Virus record (IMG/VR): IMGVR_UViG_3300008259_000421
Coordinates: 1 to 23,917 of that record
DNA: 23,917 nt
DNA from: a virus
Strand: one strand, 5' to 3'
The translations under genes were made by a program, and so were the position numbers. Of this stretch, positions 19,607-23,917 are shown one piece after another; positions within the stretch are counted from its first letter, which is position 1, and every line of letters begins with the position of its first letter. The notes beneath the pieces were generated by a model, which saw nothing but the letters and a program-made list of their open reading frames with translations, was not told where the DNA came from and made no database searches.

Positions 19607-22600
19607 ATGTCAGAGCTTAATAAACTAATCAGAAAAGATCCCGAATTCCTGCCACTCGAAGACTGGAGGAAGGATAACGATTCCGGAGACGAGATCAAAA
19701 ATCGTAAGGAATACTCCAACTATGTTCGCAGCCAATATGTGGATGCCGGAATGTGGGATAACGAGATCGCTAGCGAGATCAACCAGTTTACCTATGAAGG
19801 TGCTGTTGAAGATGGAGTTCTGAAAGAGGACGACGAAGAGAAAAAAGCCGCTCTACTAGCTCCAGAAGAAACAGATCTCGACACAAAACTTCAAATGGTC
19901 CAGTCCAATCTGGACTTCGACACTCCAGCTTGGCAAGCCGCGACTAAATATCTTACATTCAAGAAACAAAATCCTGAGGGCGTAGAGGTACCAGAAGAGA
20001 TCCGTTTGCAGGGCGAGCAGTATCTCGCAGATGCACAGGCGGTAGCAGATACGGAATACAACACCGCATTGAGGAACGCTGTCCGTAGTGGCGAACTTCC
20101 GCTTGCTAAAGTCAAAAACGCGGACGGAGATTTTGACATTCTCGTTTCCCCGACCTTTGGTGATATGTCAGCCGGAGAGGCTATCCGCGCCAGCAAGAGG
20201 GGCGGCGTCTCTTTCGAGGATGCGACAGCGGTACAGTCCAAACTCTCTACTCCAGTTGGCTTTAATGAGCCGATGTATAAAGTTGAAAGGTATAGACAAG
20301 CGGGTTCCGCAATTGAAGAACTGGCAAAGAAAGATAACCACCTATCCAAGATTATCCAGCGATACACTGAACAACTTGTCGCCGCAGACGAAGAGGGTCG
20401 CGCTCCGGCAGAGCATGAGGAGTACGCATCGATGATCAGTTATCAGATCAATAAGAGTGGCGTGCTTCCGGATAAAGAAGCTGTTACGAACGAAGAAGTC
20501 TCAAAGGCGCTGACGCAAATTGTTTACAACAATGCGAATTCTGGCGGCATGTTCAAGCTCTACGATAAGCCAGAAGAGGCTTACAAGAATGTTCGTAACG
20601 TTGGGTATGAAGCCCCCTTTGTTCACTCTTCCGCGATATTGAACGACGATCTGTTTGAGAAGTCTGTCCTCAACAACCCCAATCTTTCCGACGATCAGAA
20701 AAAGATTATCGAAGCTCGCCGCGAGCCAATGATCCAACAGCAGTTTGTTCAGATTAACAATCTCCTTTCCAAGTCGTCGATGTCTGACGAATGGCTCAAC
20801 ACCCTTCAAGCTGGTCGGGTCAACGGAAAGAAAGACTCCGACATCGCAAGAGAGTTTGTTTCTAATCCAGATAACTTTAACGAGATCGGAGACCGCATAT
20901 CCGGAGTCGTCGGTTCAATCGCCGATGGATTCGGTGAGATGGTCGCCGCTGTTCCAATGATGATGGGAGCTGATTGGGCTCGCGACTACATGATCGGCAA
21001 CATCAAAGAGCGCAGTGACCGTAAGGAAGTTGCTAATCTTTTCGGTGTTGAGTACGGCATTTTCCAAGAAACCGCCGAAGCAATCGCTCCAATGTTGGTA
21101 GACATCGGAGCCACAACACTTCTAGCTGGCCTCACTGCTCCAGCAGCTGGAACTGGCGGAGCGTTGTATCTCTCATCAAAGCAAGGCGCTCGTCTCACAG
21201 CAAAGGGAATGCTCAAGTCGATGACTTCTAACGCTCTTAGGCAGTTGCCGACGGAGACCGCTGAAGAAGCAGCAGAAAGACTTGTTGCACAGAATCTTAT
21301 CAAAGCATCTACAGCGGAAGCGGGCATCAGCGGAGCGCAAGCCGCGATCAAAGGATTTAACAGCCAGCTTGTGAAACAGGTTGGTCTTGCTCCGGCTATA
21401 GCCCTTCCGGCATTCAACCGTTCCGCTGGATCAACATACGCGTCGGTCTACTCGACCCTCGACGGCGACAAAGATCTTACAGCAGAGCAAAAACACGATA
21501 GGGCCCTTGGAGCAGCACTTACCAGCGGAACCATTACCGCCGCTATTACTACAGGATTCTCAGCGTTCGGTCGCGGCGGTATCGAGAACGCTCTCCTCGG
21601 CGGGGCTTCCCGCAAGCAAGTCAAAAACATCATGGCCCGCCTCGCCAACGTTGATGACATCCCCGATGACGTGTTCAATGGAGTTGTTGCAAAACAACTT
21701 TCTGATACGATGAAAAAATATGCGTTTAAGACCAGTAAAGAAATTGGCAGAAACGCTTTTGATGAAGGTGTTGAAGAAGGTCTCGACCAATTCATTAACT
21801 CATTCGTTTCAGACTCTGCCACAGATCAAGATACCCCGCTTCTCGAAAGGCTTGAACAAGCTGGTCGTGCGGCTCTGATCGGTGGCATGATCGGCGGCGC
21901 TGTCCCCGCTGTCAAAGCGGCGAAGAATGCAGTGATGCAAAGCAGCGACATTGGATCGCAGATAGCTGTAGAAACTAACTTCGCTAAAGGGGTTAGCCAA
22001 AAACTTACAGAAGCCGGAAGCCCTCTTACAGCACAGACCGTTTACAGTATCCTCACAGCTCCGAGGCGAACACGCGCCCCAATTGCTAAAACGATTCTCG
22101 ACGCCTCTCGTCAGCAAGCTGCTGAAACTACAGTAGAAGCCACAACAGAAGCCACAGCAGAATTGCCAGAAGTTAAAGACGCCACAGAGCCAGACATCGC
22201 TCTGACTCCGGAACGCCTTACCGAAACCCTTAACAACATAGTATCTCCAGATACTGTCGCCAAAGCCATCGTCGATGAGCGTGGCCAATCTCAATTTAGT
22301 TTCGTTGAAGACATCCCGTTGACCGAAGTTGCGAAACGTGGCCGCACCGTTCGCAAGCCAACCGGATCCACCGATCCTGTATCCCAACAACTGGAATTTG
22401 ATTTCACCGCAAAGCAGGAAAACAAAGTACAAGATCAGCTCGATCTCGGACTCGACGTCCCCGCTGCCGACGCACCGAAAGTAAAGGTCAAGCGTTCCGC
22501 CACTGTCAACAAGAGTATAAAGAAAGCCAAGCTGGCCGAACAACTCGGACTCGACTTCGATAAGGAAGCTACCGATGAGCAGAACAACCACATCGATGCG

Positions 22601-23917
22601 AACTATTCGGACGAAGATCTTACCGATCAAGAGCGTCAAGAGATCCAGAACGAGCTTGCGGAACAACAAGCCGCGACCCAACAGTTGGAAGTTCCTACGC
22701 CGAAAGGCAAAAAGGCTGTTAAAAATGTCTCTGCCCAAGCCACCGCAGCTCCGGCAAAGCCAGCCGCTAAAGCTCCGAAGGCACAGCCAATCGCCCAACT
22801 TCCTGTCGCCGACGAGCCAATGTTTGCTTCGGACGAATTCATCGACGACGAACTAATCGGCCAAGAGGTTAGCGCGATGACGAAGATTGCCACCTTCGGT
22901 TATCCTGTTCGCCTTGAGCGCAAAGCTCTACACGGAATGCCACAACGCGGCAAGTATCCTAAAGGATATCTCGCTGGTAAATCCGACATGGTCGCTCGCA
23001 AAGTTAACGAGCTTTATCCAGTCAGCATGCCGACGGATGTTATCGCCGCTGATGAGATTACTGGAAAAGATAAAGTTTCTTACTACGACCCACAAGCCAA
23101 GAAGGTCGTCCGCAAAGCGCCGAAGGCTTTCGTCGATGAGAACGGAGTCGGTATCTTTAACAACGATCCCGTTTCCATGAAGCTGTTGCTCGACCGCCGT
23201 ATTCCGGTTGTCATTCCCGAATCCTTTACCGGAACCCTTAACCCGTCTTTCCGGACGCGAGCTTCCGGAGGAATGCAGTTCCTTAACGATATCGTTATGA
23301 CGAATCCCGAATCCGGAACCGGATTCGTGTCTGTCCTTACCAAGCAAGACAAAGTCATTTCGGGAGAGCCCAACTACAAGTACTACGAAAACCTGTCCAC
23401 GTTCACAGCTCTGTTCAACGAAGGCGTCGCAGAACGCACTGTTCCCGATCCGAAAGGCAAGGCAGCTGACGTTACTGTCGCCAGCATTATCCAAGACGCT
23501 GACCAGCTTTATATCACCGCATCTACAGATAGGCCAACCAGCGCGTACGGAGATCCCGATAAGGCGCGTGCCACCCTTCGGTCTATCCTGAAGCCGAGAC
23601 AAGGAACCCTTGAGCGGGAGTTCCTTGAAGCCGCTATTCCGGCGTTTAACATGTCTGTCCGCAAGGAGGCTTACCTACACGAACTCCGCCTCGGAATGGA
23701 CAAGTTCGCCGAGCGCAAGTCCGGCGAGGCAACACCGACACTTAAAGCCAACAAGATTGGAGAAGCTGTTGCAGACTTTGTTTCGCGTACCAAAGTTGAC
23801 AAAGTTACGGCGGCCAAAAATATCGCCAAAGTATTCGGTTCCGACATCAATCCTGAGGCACAGCCTGACTTGGTAATTGAAAAATTCATCGAGGACACAG
23901 TTCTTACAAGACGCCCG
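19607..23917 (+). CDS. Giant virion-associated or polyvalent protein (N-terminal part)
   Basis: An uninterrupted frame of 1,437 codons that runs off the end of the window. It starts with ATG 19607 (MSELNKLIRKDPEFLPLEDW), preceded by AATACTAACAACC, another leader-motif instance. Residues 1-420 are acidic and helical. Hydrophobic stretches lie at about 440-455 (VAAVPMMMGADW), 492-520 (IAPMLVDIGATTLLAGLTAP and on), 634-650, and 753-773 with glycine-zipper spacing (AALIGGMIGGAVPAVKAA). A Thr/Ala/Glu segment (about 840-855) and a Lys/Ala/Pro linker (about 1038-1070) separate domains. Three QLxLxL/F-like hexapeptides lie at 928-984. Residues after about 1100 are a mixed alpha/beta region. Giant phage proteins with Gly-rich membrane-active segments are typically carried in the particle and ejected with DNA. 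I see no catalytic motif, and the rest of the protein is outside the window. Confidence 0.85.
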   Translation, partial: MSELNKLIRKDPEFLPLEDWRKDNDSGDEIKNRKEYSNYVRSQYVDAGMWDNEIASEINQFTYEGAVEDGVLKEDDEEKKAALLAPEETDLDTKLQMVQSNLDFDTPAWQAATKYLTFKKQNPEGVEVPEEIRLQGEQYLADAQAVADTEYNTALRNAVRSGELPLAKVKNADGDFDILVSPTFGDMSAGEAIRASKRGGVSFEDATAVQSKLSTPVGFNEPMYKVERYRQAGSAIEELAKKDNHLSKIIQRYTEQLVAADEEGRAPAEHEEYASMISYQINKSGVLPDKEAVTNEEVSKALTQIVYNNANSGGMFKLYDKPEEAYKNVRNVGYEAPFVHSSAILNDDLFEKSVLNNPNLSDDQKKIIEARREPMIQQQFVQINNLLSKSSMSDEWLNTLQAGRVNGKKDSDIAREFVSNPDNFNEIGDRISGVVGSIADGFGEMVAAVPMMMGADWARDYMIGNIKERSDRKEVANLFGVEYGIFQETAEAIAPMLVDIGATTLLAGLTAPAAGTGGALYLSSKQGARLTAKGMLKSMTSNALRQLPTETAEEAAERLVAQNLIKASTAEAGISGAQAAIKGFNSQLVKQVGLAPAIALPAFNRSAGSTYASVYSTLDGDKDLTAEQKHDRALGAALTSGTITAAITTGFSAFGRGGIENALLGGASRKQVKNIMARLANVDDIPDDVFNGVVAKQLSDTMKKYAFKTSKEIGRNAFDEGVEEGLDQFINSFVSDSATDQDTPLLERLEQAGRAALIGGMIGGAVPAVKAAKNAVMQSSDIGSQIAVETNFAKGVSQKLTEAGSPLTAQTVYSILTAPRRTRAPIAKTILDASRQQAAETTVEATTEATAELPEVKDATEPDIALTPERLTETLNNIVSPDTVAKAIVDERGQSQFSFVEDIPLTEVAKRGRTVRKPTGSTDPVSQQLEFDFTAKQENKVQDQLDLGLDVPAADAPKVKVKRSATVNKSIKKAKLAEQLGLDFDKEATDEQNNHIDANYSDEDLTDQERQEIQNELAEQQAATQQLEVPTPKGKKAVKNVSAQATAAPAKPAAKAPKAQPIAQLPVADEPMFASDEFIDDELIGQEVSAMTKIATFGYPVRLERKALHGMPQRGKYPKGYLAGKSDMVARKVNELYPVSMPTDVIAADEITGKDKVSYYDPQAKKVVRKAPKAFVDENGVGIFNNDPVSMKLLLDRRIPVVIPESFTGTLNPSFRTRASGGMQFLNDIVMTNPESGTGFVSVLTKQDKVISGEPNYKYYENLSTFTALFNEGVAERTVPDPKGKAADVTVASIIQDADQLYITASTDRPTSAYGDPDKARATLRSILKPRQGTLEREFLEAAIPAFNMSVRKEAYLHELRLGMDKFAERKSGEATPTLKANKIGEAVADFVSRTKVDKVTAAKNIAKVFGSDINPEAQPDLVIEKFIEDTVLTRRP

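Noticed and set aside
21809-22798. 329-codon open frame on the minus strand inside the giant gene
   Set aside because: The plus frame is open for 1,437 codons with protein-like composition, while the antisense product is Cys/Phe/Gly-rich with no motif or start signal. It is a shadow of biased codon use.
1-23917. CRISPR array, integrase, insertion sequence or rRNA
   Set aside because: No regularly spaced direct repeats, recombinase motifs, transposase frames or ribosomal RNA sequence were seen.

Overview
This window is part of a tailed double-stranded DNA bacteriophage genome (Caudoviricetes). The evidence is a complete large terminase with ATPase and nuclease motifs, a phage replication module, a phage tRNA, many tightly packed or overlapping small genes, and very long virion-type open frames. 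The host cannot be named from the sequence. Base composition is near 50% GC. One gene (start 9264) has a textbook AAGGAGG Shine-Dalgarno sequence, so the host is a bacterium with a normal anti-SD, but many other starts lack one. No integrase, excisionase or lysogeny repressor is visible.

Layout. (1) 1-758, plus strand: the end of a virion structural gene, then a small PD-(D/E)XK nuclease. (2) 772-14693, minus strand, read right to left: small terminase-like protein, a small unknown, RuvC-like resolvase, a small conserved protein, SF2 helicase B, two small proteins, a DUF5664 nucleotide-hydrolase-like gene, a small protein, tRNA-Thr(UGU), a 21-residue membrane microprotein, five small proteins, SF2 helicase A, Cas4/RecB-like exonuclease, an SSB-like protein, an intrinsic terminator, DNA polymerase A in two frames, and a PrimPol-SF3 primase/helicase. 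(3) 14749-23917, plus strand: large terminase, a 166-bp palindromic regulatory region, a small basic protein, two coiled-coil/charged proteins likely to be virion components, and the first 1,437 codons of a giant virion or polyvalent protein that runs off the window.

How it works together. The minus-strand block is a self-contained replication and recombination set: PrimPol-helicase, polymerase with proofreading, SSB-like protein, Cas4-like nuclease, two SF2 helicases and a Holliday-junction resolvase, plus a dNTP-pool enzyme. The order Cas4-like nuclease, SSB-like protein, PolA, SF3 primase resembles the DUF2800-DUF2815-PolA-VapE modules of other phages. The plus-strand block packages DNA and probably builds or loads the particle.

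Most unusual points: two concentric inverted repeats around the terminase/late-gene junction, whose ends carry a dyad (AATGT-N4-ACATT) that recurs on top of two near-leaderless promoters; a frameshift splitting the exonuclease and polymerase domains of PolA, just downstream of a strong intrinsic terminator; a second frameshift in the DUF5664 gene; two paralogous SF2 helicases in one replication block; an ACTAA/ACTAG motif ahead of about ten start codons; and QLxLxL-type sliding-clamp-binding candidates in the SSB-like and giant proteins.
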